A stretch of DNA of 64,000 bases, from contig NZ_JANHOH010000001.1 of NCBI RefSeq assembly GCF_024498135.1, forward strand, positions 1,240,001-1,304,000. The letters run 5' to 3'. Under the pieces are notes generated by a model that was not told the origin of the DNA, did not search any database, and saw nothing but the letters and a program-made list of their open reading frames with translations. A program made the position numbers and the translations under genes. The first letter of the stretch is position 1, and the number at the start of each line of letters is the position of its first letter. This document shows, piece after piece, positions 35,612-44,420 of the stretch. Origin of the DNA: Mucilaginibacter aquariorum. GTDB taxonomy: Bacteria; Bacteroidota; Bacteroidia; Sphingobacteriales; Sphingobacteriaceae.

Positions 35612-36683
35612 TTGGAACGAAAATTCTAATTCCCAGATCAGGATTGCATATGCAGGTTTGGAATTGAAGGACTTGATTGCTAATGACCTGTCAAGTTATT
35701 TCCGTATAGATTTTAGTAACACGCTTACAGACCTGGAAGATCATTTGGGGAATCAATCTATACTAACCATTCCTGATATTATTTTAGTTGAGGTTGATAA
35801 GGATGAGCAATGCTTTAAACTGGTTGACCGTTTAAGGCAAAACTTTTTACTAAACGGATTGATCATCGTAATGCTATCAACCCGTAAGGATAAAAAACTT
35901 GTGCAAAAAGCAATGCAGCTAAAACTGCACGACTTTTACACATACCCTTTCTCTACATCAGACCTGCGCGAAAGATTAAACTTCCTGGTTAAATTCAAGT
36001 TGATAAGGCCAAAACTGGTAGAACTTTCAAAAGAGGTTGATATTACCTATAGAATGCCTTTTGGCAAACGCTTTCTTGATTTGCTTATAGCCGGTGGCAT
36101 GTTTATTTGTCTTTTACCCATAATGGCTATTGTGGCCATCGCCGTAAAAATAGATTCAAAAGGGCCTGTATTTTATAAAAGTAAACGTGTGGGTACCGGT
36201 TATAAAGTATTCGATTTTTACAAATTCAGGAGTATGCGTACAGATGCCGACCAGCAGCTGGCACAAATGGCAATTGAAAACAATCAATACGCAGCAGAAG
36301 AATCGGGCTCGTCTAAAGCAGCCTTTGTTAAAATCAAAAATGATCCCAGGATAACAAAATTGGGGAATTTTTTACGCAGCTCCAGTTTGGATGAATTACC
36401 ACAGTTGTTTAATATCATAAGAGGCGATATGTCTGTAGTAGGTAATAGGCCACTACCGGTTTACGAAGCCGAGATGCTTACTTCTAACGAATGGTCTATG
36501 CGTTTTTTAGGCCCGGCAGGTTTAACCGGCTTATGGCAGATAAGCAAACGGGGTAAAGAAGACATGTCTGAAAGGGAACGTAAAAAACTTGATAATTTTT
36601 ACGCGCAAAAATATTCGCTATGGCTCGACCTGAAAATTATTTTGGGTACGGTTCCTGCCTTGTTTCAAAAAGAGAAAGTATAA
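35589..36683 (+). CDS. Initiating sugar transferase with N-terminal pseudo-receiver domain
   Basis: 364 residues. Residues about 155-364 are a bacterial sugar transferase of the PglC/WcaJ type: a membrane hairpin (LLIAGGMFICLLPIMAIVAIA), GPVFYKSKRVG, FDFYKFRSMRTDAD, LDELPQLFNIIRGDMSVVG and the C-terminal GLTGLWQISKRG. It should transfer the first sugar phosphate to undecaprenyl phosphate at the inner membrane. Residues 17-135 look like a receiver domain (IRIAYAGLELKDLIANDL, PDIILVEVD, IVMLSTRKD, DFYTYPF), but Glu68 replaces the phospho-Asp and Tyr119 the conserved Lys, so phosphorylation is unlikely. The frame is continuous. It overlaps the response-regulator gene by 23 bases and precedes the efflux-like gene by 3. 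Confidence 0.9.
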   Translation: MTNKTATDWNENSNSQIRIAYAGLELKDLIANDLSSYFRIDFSNTLTDLEDHLGNQSILTIPDIILVEVDKDEQCFKLVDRLRQNFLLNGLIIVMLSTRKDKKLVQKAMQLKLHDFYTYPFSTSDLRERLNFLVKFKLIRPKLVELSKEVDITYRMPFGKRFLDLLIAGGMFICLLPIMAIVAIAVKIDSKGPVFYKSKRVGTGYKVFDFYKFRSMRTDADQQLAQMAIENNQYAAEESGSSKAAFVKIKNDPRITKLGNFLRSSSLDELPQLFNIIRGDMSVVGNRPLPVYEAEMLTSNEWSMRFLGPAGLTGLWQISKRGKEDMSERERKKLDNFYAQKYSLWLDLKIILGTVPALFQKEKV

Positions 36684-36686
36684 TTA

Positions 36687-37367
36687 ATGCACAGCAAATT
36701 GAAAAAACTTACCATCCTAATACTCTTTATCATAAGTACCACAGCCCTGCATGCGCAGGAGTCATTTATTACCGAGGTTTCTTATCCATTTCTTGATAAA
36801 TTAATAGCCACAGCTAAACAAAATTACCCTGAAGTAAAAATACGGCAAGCCCAGACAAATGCCGCCAAAGCGGCGCTTACACAATCAAAGGTAATGTGGC
36901 TTGACGCGTTCACGGCATCGTATATTTACAGCCCCAGAAGTTCGTTTAATTTAAGTAATCCTACTTTTTTTAACGGTTATCAAATAAGCATCTCTGTTAA
37001 TCTGGGTAGTTTACTTTCAAAACCTTTTGCAACACGCAGCGCTAAAGAGGCGGTTAATGTGGCGCAATACCAGCAACAACAATATAATTTAACTGTTGAG
37101 GCTACAGTAAAGCGGCTTTACTTTACCTATCTTGAGGCACAGGCAGACCTGCGCAACCGTGCAAGGGCTGTTGTAGACGGCGAAATCGCGGTTAAACAAT
37201 TAAAGTACACCTTTCAAAAAGGAGAATCTTCTTTTCACGATTATAACGAAGCTTTAACGAGTTTATACAATCAAAGTTCATTCAAAGTACAAAGCGAACT
37301 GGCTATGCTTACAGCAAAAGCTAATCTTGAAGAAATTTTGGGTACTAAATTAGAAGAAGTTAAATAG
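36687..37367 (+). CDS. Half-length TolC-like outer-membrane efflux protein
   Basis: 226 residues with a signal peptide ending HAQE (about residue 25). The body has the OEP pattern of one structural half: a helix LDKLIATAKQNYPEVKIRQAQ, two barrel strands, and long helices including YFTYLEAQADLRNRARAVVDGE and FHDYNEALTSLYNQ. Normal TolC-type proteins have two such halves in about 450 residues. Start and stop both look natural and the next gene begins 5 bases on, so the short form is probably genuine, not a truncation. It may form the outer-membrane part of polysaccharide export, possibly as a larger oligomer. Confidence 0.82.
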   Translation: MHSKLKKLTILILFIISTTALHAQESFITEVSYPFLDKLIATAKQNYPEVKIRQAQTNAAKAALTQSKVMWLDAFTASYIYSPRSSFNLSNPTFFNGYQISISVNLGSLLSKPFATRSAKEAVNVAQYQQQQYNLTVEATVKRLYFTYLEAQADLRNRARAVVDGEIAVKQLKYTFQKGESSFHDYNEALTSLYNQSSFKVQSELAMLTAKANLEEILGTKLEEVK

Positions 37368-37371
37368 CACC

Positions 37372-39519
37372 ATGGAGTTAGGAAATTTTTTTAAACTTTT
37401 ATGGAAACACAAAAACCTGCTGATCATTATTCCGCTGGTTACAATTATTGTTTCCTTTTTTTTAGTAAAAAATCTTGCGGATAAATATATATCGAGCGCG
37501 CAAATAGCAACAGGTATTATTGATGAATCGCGCCATTTATTGGATGCAGACCAATCAGGCGCCAAAGAGCAATCAATTGCCCACGAGTTTAGTAACCTGA
37601 TAGAAATAATGAAGCTTAAAACGCTCATTAATCAGGTATCCTACCAGTTGATCTTGCATGATCTTCAGCAACCTGTTCCGTTTAGACAGCCCAGCAAGTT
37701 ATTTTTAAGTATGAACGATGCAGCCCGCAAGCATGCTATTGAAGTATTTACTGATAAATTTAAAAAACGCGAATCCCTATCCTACTACAATAAGGATGAA
37801 AACGGTTTAAACGAGCTTTTGCGATCAATGAAATATGACGAACGATCGCTCCGGAAAGCCATGTACATGAACCGTGACGAGGATAGCGACTTTATTTCTG
37901 TTTACTATGAATCTGAAAACCCCCAGCTATCAGCCTTTGTGGTAAATGTGCTGTGTAAGGAATTTATTGATTACTACACGCATACCGTAAAGCAAAACGA
38001 AACAGACGCGGTAAATTACCTGTCAAAGCTTTTGGATGAAAAACGTAACGCGTTAAATACAAAAACCAACCAGCTGCAACAATACAAAATAAAGAATGGC
38101 ATCTTAAACCTGGAAGAACAATCGAGATCGATATTTAACCAGATAATGGTTTTTAATGACCGTAAGCAGCAAGCACAAAGAGAAATATCATCATATGATG
38201 GCACTATCAAAAAAATTGATGATAAATTTGACCCAAAACAACGCAAATACATTGAGGCAAGCGTAAGTAAATTCAATCAGGATATTGTTAACTCGCAAGA
38301 TCAGCTTCACTTACTTACCGATAAATATGTAAGCAGCGGTTTTAACCCTAAATTAAAACTCTCGATAGATTCAATATCTAACAAGCTTGCATCGCAAATA
38401 AACGAAACTTCGGATAAGTATATTACTAACCCTTTAACCGGGAAAGATGACCTGGTAAAACAAAAACTCATGCTTGAGGTATCAAGAGATTTGGCTAAAT
38501 ACAGTATCCGCGCTATAAGCAACTCATTAAATGACTTGAATGCCAAATTTAACCGGTTAGTTCCGTTTGATGCTACTGTAAAAACTTTCAACTTTGATAT
38601 AGACATTGCCAGTAGAGAATATCTTGATATATTGAATAGATATAATCAAACCAACCTGCAGTCAACCTTTTCTATAAAGTTGCGCCAGATTGAGACAGCA
38701 ACGCCAGATACTGCCGAACCATCTAAAAAAATGCTGCTTATTTTCTTGGGAGGTGTTGTCAGCTTCGTTTTCTGCGTAATTGTATTGTTTGGTATATTCT
38801 TTTTTGATGATAATATAAAAGAGCCGGGCGACCTTGTGAAACGCACACAACTGCCCCTTATTGGCCATTTAAATACTGTTACCGGCTCGCTTGATCTTAA
38901 AAAACTGTGGGATGTTGAGCACCGTGATAAAATGAAGCTGTTTAAAGAGCTCATTCGTTCTATCCGTTTTGAGATTGACCAGGAACTACGCGGTGAAAAA
39001 GTTTTAGGTATAACCAGCTTAGGCGATCATGAAGGTAAAACGGTTTTGGCCATTAGCCTGGCCTACTCTTATTCTATGATTAATAAAAAAGTATTATTGA
39101 TTGATGGCAACTTTAACAACCCAACCATAAGTAACACCGTACAGCCCAAAGTATTTATTGAAGATTATTTTAAGAACAACCCCGACAATTACGAAGCGTT
39201 TAGCGCCTCAACAAACGTAATGGGTAACCATGGTGGCGATGTTACATTGCTGGAGGTAAGTGATGAAAACTTTATCCGCAGCAGGTTTAACGAGCTAAAG
39301 ATGAAGTACGATATTATCATTATTGAAACGCCGCCACTTTCATCACTCAATAAATCAAAAGAGTGGTTGTTGTTTGCTAATAAAACCATTGCTGTTTTTG
39401 AAGCCAACGGGGATATTTCAAAATGGCAAAAAGACGATATCAATTACTTGAAAAGTCTTGAAGGAAAGTTTGCCGGTTGGGTGTTAAATAAAACCGATCC
39501 TAAAAAAGACAGGTTCTGA
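37372..39519 (+). CDS. Wzz-like chain-length protein with degenerate tyrosine-kinase domain
   Basis: 715 residues. A Wzz-type membrane segment lies near residues 17-33 (LIIIPLVTIIVSFFL), followed by a long periplasmic coiled-coil part (about 200-440) and a second membrane segment (about 455-480). The cytoplasmic end (about 520-715) is BY-kinase-like: Walker A G551-DHEGKT, Walker A' LLIDGN with D578, and Walker B-like IIIIETPP with Glu652 where Asp is usual. The C-terminus ends KTDPKKDRF with no tyrosine cluster, so the autophosphorylation tail of classical members is absent. It should control polymer length and export with the Wzy and OEP neighbours. Confidence 0.9.
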   Translation: MELGNFFKLLWKHKNLLIIIPLVTIIVSFFLVKNLADKYISSAQIATGIIDESRHLLDADQSGAKEQSIAHEFSNLIEIMKLKTLINQVSYQLILHDLQQPVPFRQPSKLFLSMNDAARKHAIEVFTDKFKKRESLSYYNKDENGLNELLRSMKYDERSLRKAMYMNRDEDSDFISVYYESENPQLSAFVVNVLCKEFIDYYTHTVKQNETDAVNYLSKLLDEKRNALNTKTNQLQQYKIKNGILNLEEQSRSIFNQIMVFNDRKQQAQREISSYDGTIKKIDDKFDPKQRKYIEASVSKFNQDIVNSQDQLHLLTDKYVSSGFNPKLKLSIDSISNKLASQINETSDKYITNPLTGKDDLVKQKLMLEVSRDLAKYSIRAISNSLNDLNAKFNRLVPFDATVKTFNFDIDIASREYLDILNRYNQTNLQSTFSIKLRQIETATPDTAEPSKKMLLIFLGGVVSFVFCVIVLFGIFFFDDNIKEPGDLVKRTQLPLIGHLNTVTGSLDLKKLWDVEHRDKMKLFKELIRSIRFEIDQELRGEKVLGITSLGDHEGKTVLAISLAYSYSMINKKVLLIDGNFNNPTISNTVQPKVFIEDYFKNNPDNYEAFSASTNVMGNHGGDVTLLEVSDENFIRSRFNELKMKYDIIIIETPPLSSLNKSKEWLLFANKTIAVFEANGDISKWQKDDINYLKSLEGKFAGWVLNKTDPKKDRF

Positions 39520-39568
39520 TAAACTTCGGCAATATTTGCTTGCTATAAAACCTTTAACCCTTTAAAAA

Positions 39569-39706
39569 ATGAGGATAAAACCAGCAGAGGATGAGGGCGA
39601 TGTTTTTAAAGACCTTACCCCTCTTGAACAAAAAACACGCATAGCTTCAATTGTATTAGCATTTGTGGGTGTATTTGTTTGGGCGGTTAAAATTTTATTC
39701 TTCTAA
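39569..39706 (+). CDS. 45-residue single-pass membrane protein in the polysaccharide locus
   Basis: A short frame starting ATG AGG ATA, whose product has a charged N-terminus (RIKPAEDEGDVFKDLTPLE) and one hydrophobic segment (IASIVLAFVGVFVWAVKILFF) to the end. It fits between the Wzz-like gene (49 bases upstream) and the polymerase gene (11 bases downstream), on the same strand, with no other frame in the gap. Its function is unknown; an accessory to the polymerase or the Wzz-like protein is an inference from place only. Confidence 0.6.
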   Translation: MRIKPAEDEGDVFKDLTPLEQKTRIASIVLAFVGVFVWAVKILFF

Positions 39707-39717
39707 CAAAGCATTAT

Positions 39718-41223
39718 ATGCTTAATAACCAGGCGCAAAATAACGGCTTCATCATTAATTTCTTTCGAAAGTTATTTTCGGGCGAAATTTCTACGCTTAA
39801 AATGATCCTGCTGTTATTGCCTGCAGCACTTTTTATAGCGGTTGCCATAGCTATGGGCGGCGTAATTGCTGCAGGTGGCCTGCTTGTACTTTTTGTTGGT
39901 ATCCCTTTGGTATTAGGCATAGTAGCCTATCCTATATTCGGAATAGCCGTATTAATGGTTGTTTCGTTCTTCCTTAACTATGTTTCAGAATTTGTGCCGG
40001 ATAATACCCCAACCGGTATCATCCTGGATGCTATTACCTACTTGCTTATATTCGGCTTTTTACTAAAATTTAAATACAATAAGGACTGGAGCTACTTCCA
40101 AAACCCTATCAGCTATTTAATACTGGCCTGGTTGGCTTATAACTTCCTGGAGGCAATAAACCCAGCATCGCCATCAATACTGGCATGGGTATACACCGTG
40201 CGTACTGTAGGCATTATAATGCTTACGTATTTCATATTTATTTACCAGATACGCTCTGTAGCACATATTAAGCTTTTACTAAAACTATGGCTTGTACTTG
40301 CCTTCTTAGCAGCCCTATCGGGCTTTCAGCAAGAAAAATTCGGCCTTTTCCCATTTGAACAAGCCTGGTATTATTCAGACCCGGGGCGTATTAGCCTGTA
40401 TTTGATTAATGGGCATTTACGTAAGGTGGCCATATTTCCAGATCCTGTTACCTTTTCATATAATATGGTTGTGGCTGCTTTGTTATGCCTGTGTATTATA
40501 TTTACCAAAATTAAAACTTATAAAAAGGTAATACTCGCCTGTATGATACCCTTTTTTTTCCTGGTAATGATGTATTCGGGCACCAGGGGGGCATTTGTAT
40601 TACCACCTGCAGCATTAGCCCTGCTGGCTGTTATGAATCTTAATAAGAGGATATTAATAACTGTTATTTGTGCAGGTTTTGCTTTAGGCATTTTAATATT
40701 TATGCCCACCTCCAATCCATCTATTAAACGCTTTCAATCAGCTTTTCGCCCATCAAAAGATGCGTCTTTTAATGTACGCGCCGAAAACCAAAAGCGCATA
40801 CAGCCTTATATATTATCGCATCCTATTGGGGGGGGCCTGGGCTCGGTAGGTATATGGGGGCGGCGGTTTGCACCAAACTCTTATTTGGCGCAATTCCCGC
40901 CCGATAGCGGTTATGTAAGGGTCGCTGTTGAAATGGGATACATTGGTTTAATACTGTTTTGTATTTTAATGTTTGTAATATTAAAAACAGGTATTAATAA
41001 CTACTACCTTATAAAAAACCCCGAACTTAAAGCCTATTGTTTAGCAATGGTATTAATCATATTCGTATTTAATATTGGTAATTATCCGCAGCAGGCATTG
41101 ATACAATATCCGTCAAATATTTTGTTCTATCTTGCATGTGCACTGTTAAGCGTAACTTTGAGATTAGATAGACAGGAAAGAAAAGCAAAAACTGATAAAA
41201 AGCTCGCTGAGTTAGCCGCCTGA
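39718..41223 (+). CDS. O-antigen ligase / polymerase-like protein (Wzy family)
   Basis: 501 residues with about 11 membrane segments, starting at about residue 28, and a larger periplasmic loop (about 330-400) containing the stretch ENQKRIQPYILSHPIGGGLG and LAQFPPDSGYVRVAVEMGYIG, as in the Wzy_C/WaaL family. YSGTRGAFVLPP before the loop is a typical block. It should polymerise or ligate lipid-linked oligosaccharide on the periplasmic face. A run of eight G (40828-40835) lies in the Gly-rich part of the loop. An ATG 11 bases after the small gene gives a natural start. Confidence 0.87.
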   Translation: MLNNQAQNNGFIINFFRKLFSGEISTLKMILLLLPAALFIAVAIAMGGVIAAGGLLVLFVGIPLVLGIVAYPIFGIAVLMVVSFFLNYVSEFVPDNTPTGIILDAITYLLIFGFLLKFKYNKDWSYFQNPISYLILAWLAYNFLEAINPASPSILAWVYTVRTVGIIMLTYFIFIYQIRSVAHIKLLLKLWLVLAFLAALSGFQQEKFGLFPFEQAWYYSDPGRISLYLINGHLRKVAIFPDPVTFSYNMVVAALLCLCIIFTKIKTYKKVILACMIPFFFLVMMYSGTRGAFVLPPAALALLAVMNLNKRILITVICAGFALGILIFMPTSNPSIKRFQSAFRPSKDASFNVRAENQKRIQPYILSHPIGGGLGSVGIWGRRFAPNSYLAQFPPDSGYVRVAVEMGYIGLILFCILMFVILKTGINNYYLIKNPELKAYCLAMVLIIFVFNIGNYPQQALIQYPSNILFYLACALLSVTLRLDRQERKAKTDKKLAELAA

Positions 41224-41234
41224 TAAAAATATAA

Positions 41235-41849
41235 ATGTCATTACTAACTATAGTAAAATCAAATCCACGTTTAAAAAAGTTTGTGCACTGGCTTATTGTA
41301 CAAACGCGCAGGTCTGCGCCAAGGCTATGGGTAAAGTGGTTTGTTAACCCCTTTTTACACAAACGGGGCAAGCGATCGGTTGTTAGGTTTTACTCAAGAA
41401 TGGATGTTTTTCCGTTTAATAATTTCGAGCTCGGCGCCTATAGCGTAATAGAAGATTTTGCTGTCATCAATAACGGTGTTGGCGACGTCATTATAGGCCA
41501 CCATACCGGTGTTGGCTTAAGTAATATTATTATAGGCCCGGTTACATTAGGCAACTATGTAACCATGGCGCAGCATGTTGTGCTATCCGGCCTTAATCAT
41601 GGCTTTGAAGATGTTACCGTGTCACCCCGTTTACAAAAAGTTGTTACCAAACAAATTACCGTTTGCGATGATGTTTGGATAGGTGCCAACAGCGTAATTA
41701 CAGCCGGTGTAACCATTGGTAAACACGCTGTTATTGGCGCGGGCAGTGTGGTTACAAAAGATATACCCGAGTACTGCGTTGCCGTTGGTAACCCTGCAAA
41801 GGTTATAAAAAAATATAATTTTAAAACCTCCACCTGGGACAGTGTTTAG
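41235..41849 (+). CDS. Acyltransferase with left-handed beta-helix (hexapeptide repeats)
   Basis: 204 residues. The hexapeptide repeats run from about residue 65 to 190 (GAYSVIEDFAVINNGVGDVIIG, IIIGPVTLGNYVTMAQ, VWIGANSVITAGVTIG, HAVIGAGSVVTKDIPEYCVAVG), ending NPAKVIKKY, the mark of the Maa/CysE/CatB fold. It should acetylate a sugar of the polymer with acetyl-CoA. It lies 11 bases after the polymerase gene and 15 before the flippase gene. Confidence 0.92.
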   Translation: MSLLTIVKSNPRLKKFVHWLIVQTRRSAPRLWVKWFVNPFLHKRGKRSVVRFYSRMDVFPFNNFELGAYSVIEDFAVINNGVGDVIIGHHTGVGLSNIIIGPVTLGNYVTMAQHVVLSGLNHGFEDVTVSPRLQKVVTKQITVCDDVWIGANSVITAGVTIGKHAVIGAGSVVTKDIPEYCVAVGNPAKVIKKYNFKTSTWDSV

Positions 41850-41864
41850 CCGTATACAGCATAT

Positions 41865-43208
41865 ATGCCCTTTTTAAAAAAGATAATAAATAAACATACC
41901 CTGTCGTTGGCAACCAGCGCGGCCATGCCTTTAATAGGGATGCTATCGCTATCATTAATGGCGCATAACCTTTCTAAGGCTGGTTTTGGTAACTATATTT
42001 TCTTCCTCATCACATTTCTATTAGCCGATACTTTCCGCACAGGTTTTATGCAAACCTCACTTATTAAATATTACGCGGGTGCAAACAAAGGTAAAGCGAT
42101 GAACATGGCGGGCTCAGCATGGTACGTTGGTTTTATTTTAACAGCAATAATTATACTGATAGACCTGTTGCTGTATTTGTTCTATAAAAACCCCAGCCCC
42201 GATGTTGAAGCTACCATTAAATGGTTTGGTATAATTTACCTGTGTACACTGCCATCGGCCATAGCATCATGGATCTTACAAGCCGAAGAACGCTTTGATA
42301 AGTTACTGCTGTTGCAAGTAGTAAACCAGGGTGGTTTTTTATTAATGCTGGTACTACTGATATTTTTTAAGCGCATAAGTTTTGATACGGTTATCTATAG
42401 TTATTTCGCTATTAATTTTGTTATCAGTTTAATCACCATTTTTATGGGGTGGGCCAAAATACATACGATTAAGTATAAAAGCCGCCAGGGAATGAGTGAC
42501 CTTATACACTTTGGCAAATACAGCGTAGGCACCTCTATTGGCGCCTCCCTGCTTCGTAGTTCAGATACCTTTATTATAAAGCTCATGTTTCGGCCCGAAA
42601 TGGTAGCCATTTATTATATGCCGCAGCGCCTGTTAGAAATATTCGAGATCCCTATCCGCGCGGGTGTATCTACCGCCCTGCCAGAACTATCTGCCGCTGT
42701 TTATCGTAAAAATGATGAGGAAGTGGTAGCTATTATGAAGCGATATGCCGGCATGCTTACGGTAATGCTTTTACCGGTAGCTATAGTATCTTTTATTATG
42801 GGCGGTTTTATATTCGATCTGTTATTTGGCCATAAATATGAGGGCACAGAATCAGTTAGCATCTTCCGCTTTTTTATATGTTATGTTATGCTAATGCCTA
42901 TCGACAGATTTTTTGGCATTACGTTGGATATGATTGGCAAACCGCGTTTAAATATGATAAAGGTGGTTATTATGCTGACAGTGAACGTAGTTGGCGATTT
43001 TGTTGGGATACTGATATTTCATAGTCTTTACGCTGTAGCTGTCGCATCCTTATTCACATTTTTCTCGGGGGTGATATTTGGGTATTGGGCGCTTAAAAAG
43101 CATCTTAATTTTACTATCCGGGATATCTTTAGTTTAGGGTACAGTCAGTTAAAAGATGTGATCGCGCATTTATTAAAAAAGAATAAAACAGATAAAGTTG
43201 AGGTTTAA
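41865..43208 (+). CDS. Polysaccharide flippase (Wzx family)
   Basis: 447 residues with about 12 membrane segments throughout. It has the Wzx/MATE-like start SAAMPLIGMLSLSLMAHNLSKAGFG, and KYSVGTSIGASLLRSSDTFIIK in the middle, with VAIYYMPQRL after it. It should move lipid-linked repeat units across the inner membrane for polymerisation by the Wzy protein encoded two genes upstream. The short final cytoplasmic tail is Lys-rich. Confidence 0.88.
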   Translation: MPFLKKIINKHTLSLATSAAMPLIGMLSLSLMAHNLSKAGFGNYIFFLITFLLADTFRTGFMQTSLIKYYAGANKGKAMNMAGSAWYVGFILTAIIILIDLLLYLFYKNPSPDVEATIKWFGIIYLCTLPSAIASWILQAEERFDKLLLLQVVNQGGFLLMLVLLIFFKRISFDTVIYSYFAINFVISLITIFMGWAKIHTIKYKSRQGMSDLIHFGKYSVGTSIGASLLRSSDTFIIKLMFRPEMVAIYYMPQRLLEIFEIPIRAGVSTALPELSAAVYRKNDEEVVAIMKRYAGMLTVMLLPVAIVSFIMGGFIFDLLFGHKYEGTESVSIFRFFICYVMLMPIDRFFGITLDMIGKPRLNMIKVVIMLTVNVVGDFVGILIFHSLYAVAVASLFTFFSGVIFGYWALKKHLNFTIRDIFSLGYSQLKDVIAHLLKKNKTDKVEV

Positions 43209-43232
43209 TTTAAGATCAAAAGCAGGGTTAAT

Positions 43233-44420
43233 ATGGGTTTTATAGTATTTATTTTTTCGATAATTTTCACCCTTGTATTTATTTACCTGGGGATATATAG
43301 CCTTTACCTGTTTATATTCTCGGTTTTAGGTAAGCTAATAAAACTAAAGCCCCCTCCAACCGCTACTGCATACAGTAAATTTGTGATCTATATCTGTGCA
43401 TATAAAGAGGATGAGATCATCCTGAATTCTGCCGCGCAAGCTTTAACCATCGATTACCCTAAAGATAAATTTCATGTCTGTGTTATTGCCGACTCTATGC
43501 AGCCGGAAACCATCCAAAAGCTAAAAACCATGCCCTTGCAGGTGGTTGAGGTTGTGTTTGAAAGCAGCACCAAATCAAAAGCATTGCATGCAGCTATAGC
43601 AGCCACACATCAGGATTTCGATGCTGCGGTGGTATTTGACATCGATAACGTAGCCGCGTCGGATTATCTGCACCAGATAAATAATTACCTGCACAATGGT
43701 AACCGCGTTATACAAGGCCATCGCATAGCAAAAAACACCGAAACGCCTGTGGCTATATTAGATGCCATAAGCGAAGAAATAAATAATCACATCTTCCGTA
43801 AGGCGCAGCAGGTATTCAAACTTTCGGCCGCCATAATTGGCTCGGGCATGGCGCTGAAGTTTAAGCTTTTTAAAGATACTATGGCGCAAATTGATGCCGT
43901 TGGTGGCTTTGACAAGGAAATGGGCCTGGTACTTACCCGCCAAAAGATCCATGTGGCTTACGCTGATAAAGCTTACGTGTACGATGAAAAAGTAAGCAAC
44001 CCTGAAGTATTTAAAAAACAACGCCGCAGATGGTTGTCTGCCCAGTTCAACCTGTTAAAAACTTACGGATTAACCGGCTTTAAAGAATTGTTTGTGCATG
44101 GCAACTTTGATTACTTTAATGAGATCTATCAAACAGCTATACTGCCACGCATATTAATGCTGGGGTTAATGCCTTTAATGTTACTGATATCATTGCTATC
44201 ACCAGGCATTGGGCCGGGCTGGCAATTATGGCTGGCTGCAACAGCTTGCTGCTATATTGGTATATTAGTTGCAGTGCCTGCAGGGTTCTTTAACAGTAAG
44301 TTGCTGGGTGCCATGCTTAAAATACCATTAATATTTTTCGCCATGCTTGCCTTGCTGTTCAAATTAAAGGGCGCTAACAAAAAATTTATTCATACACCAC
44401 ATAACCCGGGCACTAACTAA
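43233..44420 (+). CDS. Membrane glycosyltransferase family 2
   Basis: 395 residues: an N-terminal membrane segment (about 5-32), a GT2 domain with ICAYKEDEIILNSAAQAL, the metal-binding FDIDN (D-x-D, near residue 136), GSGMALKFKLF, and QRRRW near residue 260, the acceptor-side motif of processive or synthase-like GT2 enzymes. Three to four membrane segments follow to the C-terminus. It probably elongates the repeat unit or a linear chain from a nucleotide sugar. It is the last gene of the locus; 640 bases of non-coding sequence follow it. Confidence 0.9.
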   Translation: MGFIVFIFSIIFTLVFIYLGIYSLYLFIFSVLGKLIKLKPPPTATAYSKFVIYICAYKEDEIILNSAAQALTIDYPKDKFHVCVIADSMQPETIQKLKTMPLQVVEVVFESSTKSKALHAAIAATHQDFDAAVVFDIDNVAASDYLHQINNYLHNGNRVIQGHRIAKNTETPVAILDAISEEINNHIFRKAQQVFKLSAAIIGSGMALKFKLFKDTMAQIDAVGGFDKEMGLVLTRQKIHVAYADKAYVYDEKVSNPEVFKKQRRRWLSAQFNLLKTYGLTGFKELFVHGNFDYFNEIYQTAILPRILMLGLMPLMLLISLLSPGIGPGWQLWLAATACCYIGILVAVPAGFFNSKLLGAMLKIPLIFFAMLALLFKLKGANKKFIHTPHNPGTN

